Counted from the first letter of the stretch, positions 38,101 through 51,600 are shown. The stretch: 64,000 nucleotides of DNA from Boswellia sacra (GCA_013180625.2 SNVD02002577.1:620001-684000); one strand, 5' to 3'. Translations and numbers: made by a program. Notes: generated from the letters alone by a model not told the origin.

Positions 38101-39257
38101 TACACATCTAATGGATTTTGGGTATATAGAGTCTGACTAGCACACATCCCAAGCAGTGGCTTTTGGTCCTGAAGGACAATTATTATGCAGTGTCTAAGTT
38201 GTCAAACAAGTACAGACACACACATACATTGATATACATTGTGACTTTACAGATAGTGGAGATTAGCCTGTTTATAAGGTGTTCTAGAGTGTTTTTTCTT
38301 TTCTTTTCTTGTTTTTGTAGTTTCTCGAGAGGTGGCTGGGGAAAGAACAGCTCAAGTTTCAGAGATTGATTGCATGCCAAAAGAAGTTGACATGGCTATT
38401 TCTGTAGTTTCCAACAATACAGCAGATGAAGATCAACCTCTATCAACTTGGATTGGGGGAATGCACGCATCAAGTGTTGAAGAATTAAGTAAGCTACTTA
38501 AACATGTTAATGCCCTCTTGGTGGTTGTACTTTTCTTACAATATTTGTCTTCTGTCTAGGATTATCTTCTGGTCGGACCCCCAATGGATTGAATGAGGCT
38601 AGAGAAAGACCGATTAGTGTTGTAATGGAATCTTCAGCTATTGCCTTCGAAGGTGGTAGCATACCGGTAGAGAATCAGAAGTTTCCTTTTGTGAAGAAGT
38701 CACCCATTTGGAATACAATTGAATCTATGGAAGTTTTCCAAATAGTGCCCCAAAATCCACATTTTCATCCTTTGGGTCAAACCAAAGAGGAGTATCGTGA
38801 AGGAACAGCTATAGGTATGATGGTAACTTTTGCCGGTTTGTTCGAAAAGATATCTATGCTGCGATTTAATGATTCTAGAAGAATTTTTGATAGTACTTTG
38901 GAAAGTCTTCTCGATTTAGAGAAGCATGGATTTGATGTTGGGGTGCTACGCGCACGTGTGAACGAATTGCTCACGGTTAGGAATGAACAAGGACATCTTC
39001 TAGATGAATTGAAAGATGGTGAAAGAAAGATAACAGAGCTTACTAATGAGAATACAAAGTTGGACAAAGAAGTAGAAGAGTTCAGAAAGAAGATAAGCGA
39101 GTTACAGGAAACACTTGAGCGGTCAAAATTAAAAAAGGAGGCCCAGGATGTTGAGATAGCTAGGTTGCGGTCACATGTTGATACTCTCAATGAACGAGTT
39201 AAAAGTGCCCAACAAGGTTTTGAAAAACTAGCAGCTGCTTCTTGGAAGATGACTTAG
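32160..39257 (+). CDS. DUF724 domain protein with tandem Agenet/Tudor repeats, 9 exons
   Basis: Exons 32160-32618, 33573-33992, 34692-35168, 35767-35872, 35961-36184, 37295-37379, 37468-37575, 38321-38488, 38560-39257 join in frame to 914 residues. Seen: four Agenet-type segments in two pairs, roughly residues 10-75, 90-150, 155-225 and 230-290 (FNKGTEIEVTSDEEGF; WTGTVRKFLENGKLRV; FGPGTAVEVNLD; WRAGVITKLLAGGRYNV). Two AT-hook-like motifs, KRKGRPTK near 469 and RKRGRPRK near 572, suggest DNA binding. The long middle is Ser/Glu/Lys rich. The C-terminal DUF724 domain (about 728-910) starts PIWNTIESMEVFQ and ends in a coiled coil (ITELTNENTKLDKEVEEF). Agenet modules in plants are thought to read chromatin marks; the DUF724 role is undefined. 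Exon 2 starts at 33573, not at the next AG, because only that AG keeps the frame. Confidence 0.92.
33110..33325. repeat. Possible dispersed repeat in a DUF724 intron
   Basis: The stretch contains phrases such as GAATCCCGCATTGGTCATTA and GGCCTAAAGTGGACAATGTC that I remember as recurring in unrelated eudicot loci. No terminal repeats or target duplication were found. This rests on recollection only. Confidence 0.3.
35180..35245. repeat. Pyrimidine / C-rich low-complexity tract
   Basis: A run of CT repeats followed by poly-C with few other bases, just after the exon 3 donor of the DUF724 gene. Confidence 0.85.
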
Positions 39258-41600
39258 ATTTTGTGCAGATCCTTTTTCAGTGGGTTTCGGGGAGTGGAGT
39301 GGAGCTCAGGAACAGGTAGGTGATAGCTTCTGTGCATTTTATATGGTTGTAATGACGGAATTTTATGTATATTTTCAACTCTTAGCTGTGTATCAGTTCT
39401 TCTGTACCTAGCTTTTAAAATATTATGCATGGTTAGTTGATGGATTCTTGGACATGGTTGATTTTATTGTCAACTCAACCCACCAGTGAAAATGCCGCCA
39501 TTGAAGTCTCACCACGTGAGGTATATCAATCAGCCTAGTTCTTATTGTAGTTTAGTTAATTTCGTAGGTGTTAATTAATTAATATTTTATTTTCTCTTAA
39601 CAATGTGGCATGTATGAAAGGACGGGCATTTAGTAAAATGTAACAAGAATGATATTTGAGAAAAAGTTTGTATATTTGTTTCTAATTCTTGGGAGGATTG
39701 ACTTGGAAATGATGATAAAACAGAGGATAATGGACTTTTTTCCCATCGCCATTTGATACTTTAATCTACAAGTACGTACCCCGCTAACGTTACAGGCGTT
39801 TTTGTTGGAAATAAGACTGCCATTCTCATCGGTTACATTGATTACCTAAATTACATACAGCTACAGTGGAATTTTATAAAGTTTTGGATGTTTTTTCAGT
39901 TGTGGACAACATTGCTATTATGGGCGTAGCCAAGCCAAACAAAACTACACCATGCAATCCAATGAGCAAGGAATTTTCGGAAAACCAGATTCTGTTTCTA
40001 ACGAGCATCACTGAGCAAAGATACTCGCAAGGCTGCCCCTGCACTCGTCTCAAATTCATCAAAATTGTGGCCTCCCAAACCATGCAGCCTTAGGATGCGG
40101 ATGTAGGATCACCACTACCAAACCTGTCATGATTTATTGAAATTGTGTGTTTTGATACATATGTGACATTATTTGGCATGCCTGGCACTCAATAAGCCAG
40201 AGAACGCGAAAACTTCATGTACTTAGAACTTTATGCAGGATATTTATGATTTGTTTATCTGTACAAAAGCATAATTAAATGGGAGTTAATATACGATCAA
40301 AATTGAATATTCAAATTGCAGACAGGCCTTCTAAAGCCAACACCAAGCACAACATTTATGAAAAATCGTTGTTTGCAGGCGAGGGCCGTCCACCACCACA
40401 CCATTTCCCTCTGTGGCTTTTTTTTTTTTTTCCATATAATTACTAAGCCAAATAATTGATTGATGATCCGATTTCATTTTCTCCAGGGCGTCTGAATAGT
40501 CTATGGCGTCCATGGACCGCAATTCTAATTCGGTAGTCGCAAAGCGTTTACAAGGTTAGTTGCATGTTTATTTGTTTCCAACTTTTGTTCATTTCACTAT
40601 CATTATTTATTTTTATTTTTTTTGTACAAGTAGGGAATCAAATTGTTATCCATTGAATTGAAATGAAATGAAGCATTTGTCAACAGTGTCTGGGACTGGA
40701 CCACATGAGTTAATAGAATAGGTTACAGTTGCTGAACTCAACGTTAATCTTCACAAATGTAACATAATGTTCAAGCTGTGGGCCTGTGGCCGCTGTCCTT
40801 TGTTTGACCTAATAATAATTTTCTTATAACCAGTTTTTCAAGGAAAGCTTTAAATTAAGAACTACCTTATGTAATTTATGGTTGGCTTAGGTTCCTTAGA
40901 GCCTCATTGTTCACATCAACCTAAACAAAGTCATTATAGGCAGAGTCGACAAGCATATAGAGTAAAATCGTTTTAGAGGCCGCGTTCAAGAAATGAAATG
41001 AACCCATAAACGTAGAATCCATAAGCAGAATACCAAGTAAATGTGGCCTTTTGACTTCTGAGATCCGTACTCTTTCTTGTATTTTGGTTGAAAAACATGT
41101 GAAGTTTGGTAGGTTTACACTAACTCAAACTTCCTCTTATGGATGAAATCATGTGTCGGGTAGGTTTAGTTGTTAAAATTTTCTCTTAGTCAGCTAAATT
41201 TGTTAAAGACCTATTGCAATGTCTGTAGCAGTTGTCAAAACTCTTTGAAATAACATAATTCAAATCTACATATGAAAAATATTAATGGCAACCACCCGAA
41301 TAGGAAAGGAACTGTTGCAGAGTACTATTATAGAGCTTTCTTCCGAGTTCCTGCACCTTCCTGCCCTGGCTTGCGTCAGTAAAGATTTACAAGTACACTG
41401 CTTAGTGGCTCTATCTCGAAGACATCAAGTATGAGAAGGCTTGAAATATTGACAATTGACAGAGCAATCCACTTCTTAATACATATAAATCTCATCACAG
41501 ATTTATACGATCAATCTTGTTTCAATTCAATGTTTAAATTGGCCTGACAAGAATAATATTTTTTTTATAAGAAACAAAAAAAAAAAAAAAAGCAAAAGAC
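39258..41600. other. 3' flank of the DUF724 gene and intergenic DNA
   Basis: The first part is the probable 3' UTR. The rest shows no supported gene. An ATG at 40502 opens 17 codons followed by GTTAGT, which could look like a first exon, but no downstream exons are found. Poly-A/T runs occur near 40420 and 41575. Confidence 0.5.
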
Positions 41601-41639
41601 GTCTAAGACAATCCAAAGCAGCCTTGAGATAACCCAATA

Positions 41640-42350
41640 CAGCTTTAACCATCTCAACCAAAAGAAGGGAGAAAAAACTCAAAAGATGATAGTTTTCCTG
41701 TTATGATAGATGAAGAAGGTGGAATTCTTTGAAATCCAGAAGACACAAGAACGTAAAGAGATGTCCAAAATTGAACTCCGTCTCATAAGAAGGACATGTC
41801 ACCTGCAAAATGATAATAAAAAATTCGCCGATTCCTTTCTAACCATACCACCCAAAATATAGCTATCATTGCACAGTTCCACAAAACTAGAGCTTTTCTC
41901 CCTCCCCAAAGGCACTATAATTCTCAACCAATAAAGAAAGACAATAGTTTGGTGCAGCCCAACTCAACTTAGTTTTACAAAAAAGAGAGTTCCATAACCA
42001 CATAGCCACAGGGCAGTGAAGAAAGGGATGATTACCACTTTCAAGCTTTTTCTTGCACACAATACACCATTGAGGAGACAAACATCTTTTAGGATTTCTT
42101 TTTTTTTTTTTTTTGTAGAATATCGTTAGTGTTGATCTTGTTGTGAGCGATGGACTACACTAGAATTTTAACTTTGCAAGGAAACTTTGCCTTTCCAATC
42201 TTCAAATAAGGTTCAAAAATAGAAACAGAGGAGTCATCCACCAACCAATCAAAATATGATTTACAAGAAAATTCACCACATTTTGACAAATTCCAAGCTC
42301 TTCTATCTGGCTACTTTGTTTTAGAGTAACACCCTCAACTCAAGTAGAGG
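41640..42350 (-). mobile_element. LINE relic, reverse-transcriptase C-terminal zinc-binding region
   Basis: The minus strand encodes, with interruptions, the zf-RVT region typical of plant L1-type LINEs. A KIGKAKFPCKVKIL segment is followed by CIVCKKKLESGNHPFLHCPV and WLWNSLF (ORF 41887-42081), then a tail like IFWVVWLERNRRIF near 41800. The Cys/His spacing (C-x2-C...H-x4-HC) is recognisable. Several stops and a poly-T/A interruption at about 42095-42115 show it is dead. The catalytic reverse-transcriptase core is not present here. Confidence 0.65.
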
Positions 42351-42930
42351 AAGAATATCAGCCTGCATTAATTAGAATTAAGTTGTTGACAGGGACATTT
42401 TTAATTGTTCAATATCAAGTTGTTGCAATTCATGCATGCAATAACCGTCCTTTCTTAGTTGTACAAATCTACAGTTTCCTATTAAAAAAAAAGGTTGTCT
42501 AGTAGCGATACTATCTGTGGCTCTATCGTTACATAATGAACGAGCTTGAAAGATTGACATGTGACAGAATCCCCTTAGCTACGTATAAGTTTTAGGTTTG
42601 GAGCCTTTACTCTACATCATCAGATGATAATAAAAATTTTAACCATTTTTAATTAGTTTAATGATGTAAAAATTATATAAGTTAACAATATTGAATATAA
42701 TCTAATGATTTCTAAGTATTTATTACCGTATGAGATCAAATATATGAAATGCTAGTCAATTTTTAATGTAAACGGCTAATGTTTTATGAATAAAACCACT
42801 CATAAATATGGCATCGGGTAATAATCAAATATGATATGCATTAAAAGAGTTGGGTTTCCAATATTGTCAATTCAAACCAATAAAAATCATTGGAAAACCA
42901 TATTTAAGGAGTTTCCTTACTTCTTTTCTC
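42351..42930. other. Spacer between two LINE relics
   Basis: AT-rich, no coding or repeat structure that I can support. Confidence 0.4.
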
Positions 42931-43540
42931 ACGTCTCTTTATCCATAGAAAATGGAGAGGATATTTGGTTTTAGAAGGATATTTGGTTTGGAGATTCTTC
43001 CTTGTGTGAACAATTCTCATGCCTTCGTAGACTTTGCCTCATAAAAAACATTACTATCTTTTCTTGCGTCCTATCCTTTCCATTTTTTCTCACTTGGAAT
43101 TGGAAACCAATTTTAGGACCTTGAATGAGAGGGAAAAACATTACTATATATGGAGCTCTTATGGACATGATAGATGACTTTTTATATTGATGAGTCGAGT
43201 GTTGATAGAAAGTTATGGAAGAAAGAAGTTTCGGGTTGTTATTCTCGCAAGTCTTATTTTAAATAGTTAATAGTCAATGCTCGGCGGGAAACTTTTCAAC
43301 CTTTCATTAATAGGACATGAAAACCTAAAGTTTCCACCAAAATTTAAATCTTTGCATGGCGTTTAGTTAAAGGGATAATTAAAATCAGAAAGTTATTCAA
43401 AGAGTGTCCCAAAGATTTGTCTATTGTCTTCGATGTTGTATGATGTGTAGAAGAAACGAAGAGACTTCAAATCATCTCTTTTTCTTGCAGTGTGGTTTGT
43501 TGACTTGTGGGCTTGATTATGAAAGGAAGCCAAAATTGAT
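42931..43540 (+). mobile_element. Second LINE relic, opposite strand
   Basis: The plus strand shows broken pieces of the same LINE region in another copy: ENGEDIWF / KDIWFGDSSLCEQF, and later CMMCRRNEETSNHLF followed by QCGLLTCGLDY. Stops and shifts interrupt it. The order of motifs (GDSSLC block before the CxxC block) is right for a plant LINE pol C-terminus. Confidence 0.55.
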
Positions 43541-45615
43541 TGGATCAGTCTAATTTCTTGTCAAGAAGTGTTTATGCTTTTGACTGTGAGGAAGGAAAGA
43601 AAAACCAAGACTACATAGAAGTGTGTTGTTTTGGCTTCTTATTTTTCTTTTTTTTTTTCAAAGAAGGGAGAAAAAAAAAAAACAATGACAATTTATGGAA
43701 CAAAATCTGCCTCTATGCATCTTCTAGTCTTTGATTTCAAAGAATTTATATAATATTTCTTTGTTCTTATTTATCGCAACCAATGTCTCTCCTTTAATAT
43801 TTTTATCTTTTTATGGCCTATTAATCTACATCTATATTTTCTCCTTCAAAACATTTCAACACAAATTTTTTGTTTTCTTATAAAAGTTTGGAAACAATGA
43901 ATAAAACCTCGAGAATGGTCCATATAGTCTGCCTAGTATTAGTAGCTAATACGTAGTTTACATTATAGAGATATCAGCTAACGGTACTGTTAGATTCATG
44001 GGGGTTAGGCTACTCTACCTAACTTGTCAACAGCATCTCTGTGAGACTGCGAGTTGCGAGACTCGAATGTCCACGTTTCAGCTCCTCGTACTACTATTTA
44101 TTTTCTGGGCAACGCCACCATCACCACCTACTATTGGGCCTGCTTTGTTCAACATCGTTTCAATTCTCAGTTACCCTTTACTCAAATTGTGACGAGTATT
44201 AATTGACCTCAACCGGTTTCTGCTCTTCTTAATTTGTTGTAATGGCAGGTACACGTGATTTGTTTTGCTGATTCTTTAACTTCTTTATATATATGTGTGT
44301 GTGAACCTTATGATTTATCATTTGGCTATAATATATGTTAGCGTTAGAATTAATATGTTGCATATGATAATTTAGATGAATGAGTTACCAGACAAAACAA
44401 ATATAAAATTTAGAACCATTTATGAAGTTAAGTGAACATAAATGAAACTAAGTACTTGCTAGGTCTTTAAGATTTAATACGTGAAAACCTGTTTGCTGCA
44501 ACTAGAAAATCAAAAGTCATTCTGGGCAAGTTTGTATGGGTGAGTGCTGAAAAGACGTTACGTATTTAAAGGAATCAACTTTAGAGGCAATTTAAAAACG
44601 GAATAGGAATAAGTGTAAGCGTTGATATTCAACCAAAACCTCTACACAATTTGCCTGTCCAACTAACTCATTAATCACGCCACCTATCGGCGTCAATGCT
44701 CCTTTCTACTGCCATTACTATTAAATGCAACCTTAATTTATTTCCTAGACTCGCGCCAACCGCTGCACCATTTTGTACTCAGTGTAACTTTGCCAACCAT
44801 GTAAGCTCCTTCTCTCTCTCAACCTGCATCCATGCCCACGATCTTTTATGTTAACCGTTAATGGATTTTATGGCAATGAAGGCACAACTAGCGATCCGGG
44901 AGTCTTCGGTGGTTTCGTCTTTCGAGTTTTAAGGTAGGCTACTGCTAACTTCTTTTTTGTAAATGAGTCAACTGCCTTCATGTAATGCGTTATTAGTAGA
45001 ATTATGTAAGTTGTTTTTTCTTTTTTACTTCTTTTTTCTGCCGTTTGTGTCAGCACAATGATTTGCACTTGTTTTCTACTATAATTACTCTATTTAGATT
45101 TTTATTATTGTTTTTTAATACTTTTGCATGCCGGTTTAGTTTTGTTTTCTGGTTTTGGGCTTTGAAATTTCTCTAACGTGGGACTTCTTTCTGTGTACTT
45201 CTTTTAATTTTTAGTTGACGCCAAAAATTGTTTAGAAATCCAATTAGCTCAGTGAATGGTTGTTGAATTTTGTGGAAACTCACTTTCAGGAGGCATTTAC
45301 TTCTCCAGCTTGTATGTAATTCTGTTGGACTTTATTTATAATATTCATTATCATCAGTCATCTCACCGGCATTTCCATGTGAATTTCGGAGAGTTGTTGA
45401 TTTTTGGGATATTTGCTGTTCTGTTCTGTCTTCTATTTATGTATATTTTCTGATTTTGTAATTATCAATTGTTTCTCAACACTTTCGTATTCATAGTGAC
45501 TCACTTGGCATTCTGTTTTCATTTGGTTGACCTCTGCTTAGCTTTGTGGACTTGTATATATAAATCTCCTGTCCTGAGCCACCTTTTGTTGTCCAGGTTT
45601 TTGCATCCAGCAAAA
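43541..45615. promoter_or_regulatory. Intergenic DNA and upstream region of the LACS gene
   Basis: No gene supported. A less AT-rich patch at about 44640-44870 with a CT-rich leader-like stretch (44810-44822) is a candidate promoter and 5' UTR. A pyrimidine-rich TTTGTTGTCCAG acceptor-like site at 45586-45597 shortly before the ATG suggests a 5' UTR intron; this is inference. Confidence 0.45.
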
Positions 45616-48600
45616 ATGAAGATATTTTCAGCGCAGGTAGAGGAAGGAAAGGAAGGCCGCAACGGGGAGCCTTCGGTTGGTCCTGTCTATCGAAATTTAC
45701 TTTCCAAGAACGGTTTCCCTCCACCTGAACCTGATTCAGCTACTTCTTGGGATATCTTCGGGTAATTGAGCATGTATTGCTTCATTTTCAATTTATAATG
45801 TATCCGCAAAGAAATGCAACTAATCGTTGTATATTTCAACAAATGCAAGTGATCAAACTGTGCTGATTTATTATTATTATTATTATGTTGTCAAATTGTT
45901 AATAAAAGGCTTAAAGCTATACTTGAGGTGGAAAAGAATCAAAACTGCAAGCTTTTTTTATTTTAGCTTCTTGAGAGGACCAAATCACTTATCTATTTAC
46001 TTCGTAATAAGCTAGTACATGCGCATTGGACCACAGGGATGTCAGCCTAATGCCTTGTAAAGTTGGCTTGGAGTTTTTATTACGATTTTATTATTGGCAT
46101 TCCCTGCTGAGTTTATTTTTTTAAGCAATCTGAACTTGTGCGCTGTGCAGCAAGTCTGTAGAGAAGCATCCAGGAAATAAGATGCTTGGATGGCGTATAT
46201 GTGTTGATGGAAAGGTAATATTTGCTCGAGGCAAGCAAAATGATAGAAACTGTTCTTGTTGAAATTCTCTTACTATTGCTTTTCAACTTTGATTTGTGTT
46301 TAGGTGGGGCCTTATGTCTGGAAAACATACAAGGAAGTTTACGAGGAAGTTCTGCAACTTGGTTCTGCATTGCGAGCATGTGGAGCTGAACCTGTAAGCA
46401 TATACATATATGTATTTGATAGAAGCTTGTGATCAAGGTTTTTATTTAACAAGACAATTGTGGCTTAAACAACAATTTTTGAGACAGGGCTGTCGGGTTG
46501 GAGTATATGGAGCTAACTGTCCCCAGTGGATTGAGGCAATGGAGGTCTCTTCTGATACTTTCTCCAATTGTATTTGCTGACAGTTTTTCTAATCTTTATT
46601 GAAATTTACTGTCTGGATGACCATGTATATAACAAGTTTTTGAATATTTGTAGGCTTGCAATGCCCACAGTTTGGTTTGTGTGCCTCTTTATGACACCCT
46701 TGGTAAATTCTCCAGAGAAATTTGTTGCTTTAAGAATTTGAAATTTATACTTTCTCTCATGCGATATTCATAATAATAATAACAATACTTTGATAATCAC
46801 CTAAAAGCTTAACTTTCAAGTTTCTTTTGGCTTTCTAGTTCTTCAAATTGATACAGTGAATGGAGGATATTCCCTTGCCTACTGGTTTACAGCATAAGAT
46901 AATGGTTGTGATGTTTTTTGTTTAGAATGCCTGAGCATTCCTTTGAGGATAGGCATCGGGGCTGGAAGACTGTGATACAAATATGTTTCATCCAACTTTA
47001 TCTAGTTTTTCAATTGATTGGCACCTATTTGATTATTTGAGACTGCATTTTGTAGCCATTTTGCTGGCTTTAAGCAGCTCATTCTACTCTCATGAGTGGT
47101 CTTGGTTGCAGGGTCTGGGGCTGTAAATTTTATCATAGATCACGCAGAGATTGATTTTGTTTTTGTCCAAGATAAGAAAGTGAAGGAAGTAAGCTTTAAA
47201 TACTTGAGCGGCTTGGTAGAATAATGTACTTTTCCATATTTTAGAACTTTGAAAACAGTAGATTTTTCTGATTGAATTCATATGGTTTTATACGCAGCTA
47301 CTGAATCCTGACTGTAGATCTGCTCAACGGCTGAAAAGTGAGAACGAATAGTTGGATATTTTCCTATTGAAACTACTGGAAGGAATTTTTTCTGAGTTTG
47401 GATGTGGTTGCAGCAATTATTTGCTTCACCTCGATGACAGAGGAAGAGAAGGAAAAGGTTTCTCGCAATGGGAGTAAACCATACTCATGGGAAGAGTTCC
47501 TCCACTTGGTTAGTTGTTCAACGTTCTATTAAAATCAATGTCTTAACATGTTTAAACTGTGGGAGTAATGTATGATTCTCTATGGTAATGACACTTTGTG
47601 AAGTCAAGGATAAGCAATCAACAAATGTTTTCTTCCCTCTTCTTCTTCTTCTTCTTCTTCTTCTTCTTCTTCTTCCCTATGTTTTGAAGTAACGTATTGC
47701 GAGCTTAAAATTTATTGAAAAGTATAGTGCTAATGGATCGTCCTTTTTAATGAAACTTTCAGTGAAAATTGTTTTTGGTTTTTCTTAGATTTTATAGATC
47801 CTTTTTTGCATTAAAATTATCATATTCATGCTTACCTTTCACCTATAAAAGTTGTAGGAGAAACGAGTTACTCCCTTGCCAAAGTGCCCAAAGTAGTGTA
47901 ATTAATAAAGAACTTAAAATATTTGACGAAATATCATTGTGTCTATTTGCATGCTTTTCTGTTGTTCATCTTTAAAGTTTGTTGCTCATCAGGGGAAAGA
48001 GAACAAATCAGAGATTTTCCCACCTCAGCCATATCATATCTGCACAATTATGTATACAAGTGGAACCAGTGGTGACCCAAAAGGGGTTGTCATAACACAT
48101 GAAGCAGTTGTTACATTTGTTAGAGGGATAGATCTCTTTATGGATCAATTTGAGGACAAGGTGAATATGAACTTGAACCTCCGCAACTTTGATTTCACAT
48201 TCAATGATTTTATTTCTACTATTCAAGTATTATCCATTTTCTTTTGTGAACTTATGCGAACATGGATGCAAATTTATAGTCGTTTACTCTCTGAATTAGG
48301 TATTAACCTCTGAATTAGGTTTTTTTTTTTTTTTTTTTTTGCCTTATATATTTAGAAAAAACATTGAAGTGCTAAATTCAATACTGTCATGTAGTCTCCC
48401 TGTTCCAGCAAAGAACTTGAGTTATGTGTTTGGTCATAAATACAATCTGCATTTAAAAGAACAATTCAGATTGACTAAACTTTTTGGCCTTCTGCATTAG
48501 TATAGCCTTGAATATGTTCACATGACCCGTTCTTCGTTCTTATCATTTGCATTACAATTTGTTATCTTCCTCTTTTTGTTATCCTAAGAAATTTTTTTTT

Positions 48601-51600
48601 TTGACTTTACACAGATGACAGTGGACGATGTGTATCTGTCTTTCCTACCTCTTGCTCATATCCTCGACCGCATGATTGAGGAATATTTTTTCCGTAAGGG
48701 TGCTTCTGTTGGTTATTATCATGGGGTATGCCGCTGGAACAGTCTATTTTATTGTTGAATGCTTTTTTTCTTCTAGGGAAAAGGAAGGAAATAAAATTTT
48801 ATTTAATGTTTGGTTAAGGAAACAAGAAAGAAAAGCTAAGAAGCAAGTTTTGAAGTTATCTTGCACTTAATACAGCATTTTCTTGCCATCTTGTTTAATT
48901 AACTAAATCCTACTCACATTTTCCGTACTCTACAAATAACTTTCTTTTTCCATGATGTATGTATCACTAATTTTTGTAGTAGTATGTTCCATTACTTATA
49001 ATATTTTGTTCCAAATTCTGTTAATTGTCTTATTTGAGGATTTGAATGGACTGAGGGATGATTTGATGGAGTTGAAGCCAACATTTCTTGCGGGTGTGCC
49101 TCGAGTCTTTGAAAAAATTCATGAAGGCAAGCAAATATTACTGTTCATCAGCCATAAGTAAAAGAAATCTGTGAATTTATCGGCTCTAAATTTCGTCAGT
49201 CTGCTAACTTGTTCATGTCTTAATTTCAGGTATACAGAAAGCACTAGAAGAGCTTAGACCTCTAAGGAGAAAAATTTTTGATGCCCTATACAAATAGTAA
49301 GATGCCCTTCAATATAGATTAGTGCTTTCTAGAACCACAACAGTAACTTTTTATTTCTTGAAAATAATTGAAAGAGTACCTTTTATACCATATACCATAA
49401 TTATGCTGATGCACGCTATGTTCAATTGTTGATCTGCAGCAAACTTGCTTGGATGAATATGGGGTATAAACAGAAATATGCATCACCTTTAGCAGATCTC
49501 TTGGCTTTCAGGAAGGTTGTGACTTATTTCCTCAAGTAATGGTCCATTGGTCCTTATTTTTCAGAACTGTACATATGAAAGGAATCAGTAGTTCAAAGAT
49601 TGCTTTTCATTGCAATTTTCAGTGCTAGATCCAGGTTCCTACATTGTGGAACCTTAATTCATCAGTTTTGAATTGCTTTAATGGAAACATTTAGCGTTAT
49701 GTTTTCTTAAATTGAAAATGGCCATGGGATCTAGCATCCACTGGTAGTATCAGTGTGTTTGGCTACAAAAAATCTTGAGAATGCTTCAAAAACATGGATC
49801 AACCCTTGAGGAATGCATTAATTAAGCCTTGCAAAAACTCCACTCATCCTTCTAATTTCTCTCCCTCTGTTTTTTTCCTTTTTAGGTCAAAGCCAGGCTA
49901 GGAGGTCGCCTTCGACTTATAGTATGTGGTGGTGCACCCTTGAGCACTGAGGTGGAAGAATTCTTACGGGTTACTTGCTGTTGCTTTCTAGTACAGGGCT
50001 ATGGTAAAGATCTCTGCCTATAGCTGTGATGGTTTAACCACAGGCCTTTTAAGAAATATAAAAAATGGGAAAACATGGGAACTATTTGGAGCTAAAAATA
50101 ATTTCCTAGAAAACATGGTGCAGTCTGTCATAATTATTTGACAATCTATATGCTATTCCATATGGAATTTGTTGGTCCATTACAATTGGAGTACTTCTAA
50201 ATTACGGCAATAAGACCGCAGACTCCTTAAACCATTTATTGTTAACATAGAAACCACAAAAAGTTTTCTGGAGTTTTAGTTCAGTTTTCTTGTTTACGTT
50301 TTTGATAGGATTTGTTTCCACTCAGTCACACTCTCACAGTAGCTTTAGTAGAGTTTAGGAATTAAAATGGATTAGAGAGAGTAGGTAGAGCAGGTTGAAG
50401 ATGAAAATTAGGAATTTATTGGAGTGTTTGGCAGGAAATTCGAAAGTCCTGTCAGCTCACCCAAGAGAAACAATTCTCACAAAATACTGAAAAATGATAA
50501 CTTTCCCTTTCTGCTCTCTCTCCTCCCCTTATATTCCCTAACTAACTTTCCCCCTTTCGCTCAGCAACTAACTTCTAGACTTATTTGAAAACAGAAAACA
50601 AAACAAGAAAAATATAAATAAGCATTTCCTTCCCTGCCCTTCACACAGGTCTATCAGTTTTGTCAAAGATACACAAATCGTTATCTTTTTCCATAACAAA
50701 TTATGTTGCAATTGACTTGTTGGAGTTCTCTAGGCAGACAGTTGACCCCATAAATATTTTCTTTACATCTTTCGTGGCATTGTGGCTTGTCAGGATTGAC
50801 AGAAACTTGTGGCCCAGTCACTATTGGCTTCCCAGATGAAATGTGCATGATTGGTGCTGCTGGTGCAACAGCCGTATACAATGAGCTGCGCCTGGAGGAA
50901 GTCCCAGATATGGGCTACCATCCGCTTGCCGATCCTCCTTGTGGTGAAATATGCGTGAGAGGAAAGACTCTTTTTTCTGAGTATTACAAAAATCCCGAAC
51001 TGACAAGAGAAGTCATGAAAGATGGGTGGTTTCATACAGGTTTTGATCACTGCTATTTCTTTTTGAACAGAATTCTTGGATACTGGTATGTTGTTCTAAT
51101 TTTATCATTCTCTTTCTCAGGAGACATAGGGCAGATATTGTCTAATGGACTTGTTAAGATCATTGATAGGAAAAAGAATCTCATAAAACTATCCCAGGGA
51201 GAGTATGTGGCCCTTGAACATTTGGAAAATGTTTACACCATGGCTCCTATAGTTGAAGATGTAAGCATTTCATCTAGTTGAGTTTGACTCCGTAGAAAAT
51301 TTTGTGTTTTAGTTAATTATTCACACTTTTTTTTCTTTAAGATCTGGGTCTACGGGGACAGCTTCAAGTCAATGTTAGTTGCCGTAGTTGTGCCACATGA
51401 AGGAAACACCACGAAGTGGGCACACTCAAAAGGTCACGAGAGTTCCTTCTCGGAGCTTTGTTCTCTTGATCAGCTACAGAACTATGTCCTCTCAGAGCTA
51501 AAATCTACAGCTGAAAAAAACAAGGTAAGATATATTGAATTTTAAACTAATAATACCAAGTATAGAGTTTGGAAAGTCTTGGGTTTAAGGCTTGAATCAT

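Noticed and set aside
38777..39190. 137-codon minus-strand frame
   Set aside because: Shadow of the DUF724 last exon, which has clear domain and coiled-coil content on the plus strand.
40502..40555. ATG with 17 codons followed by a GTTAGT donor-like site
   Set aside because: It looks like a short first exon, but no following exon could be found before the LINE relics.
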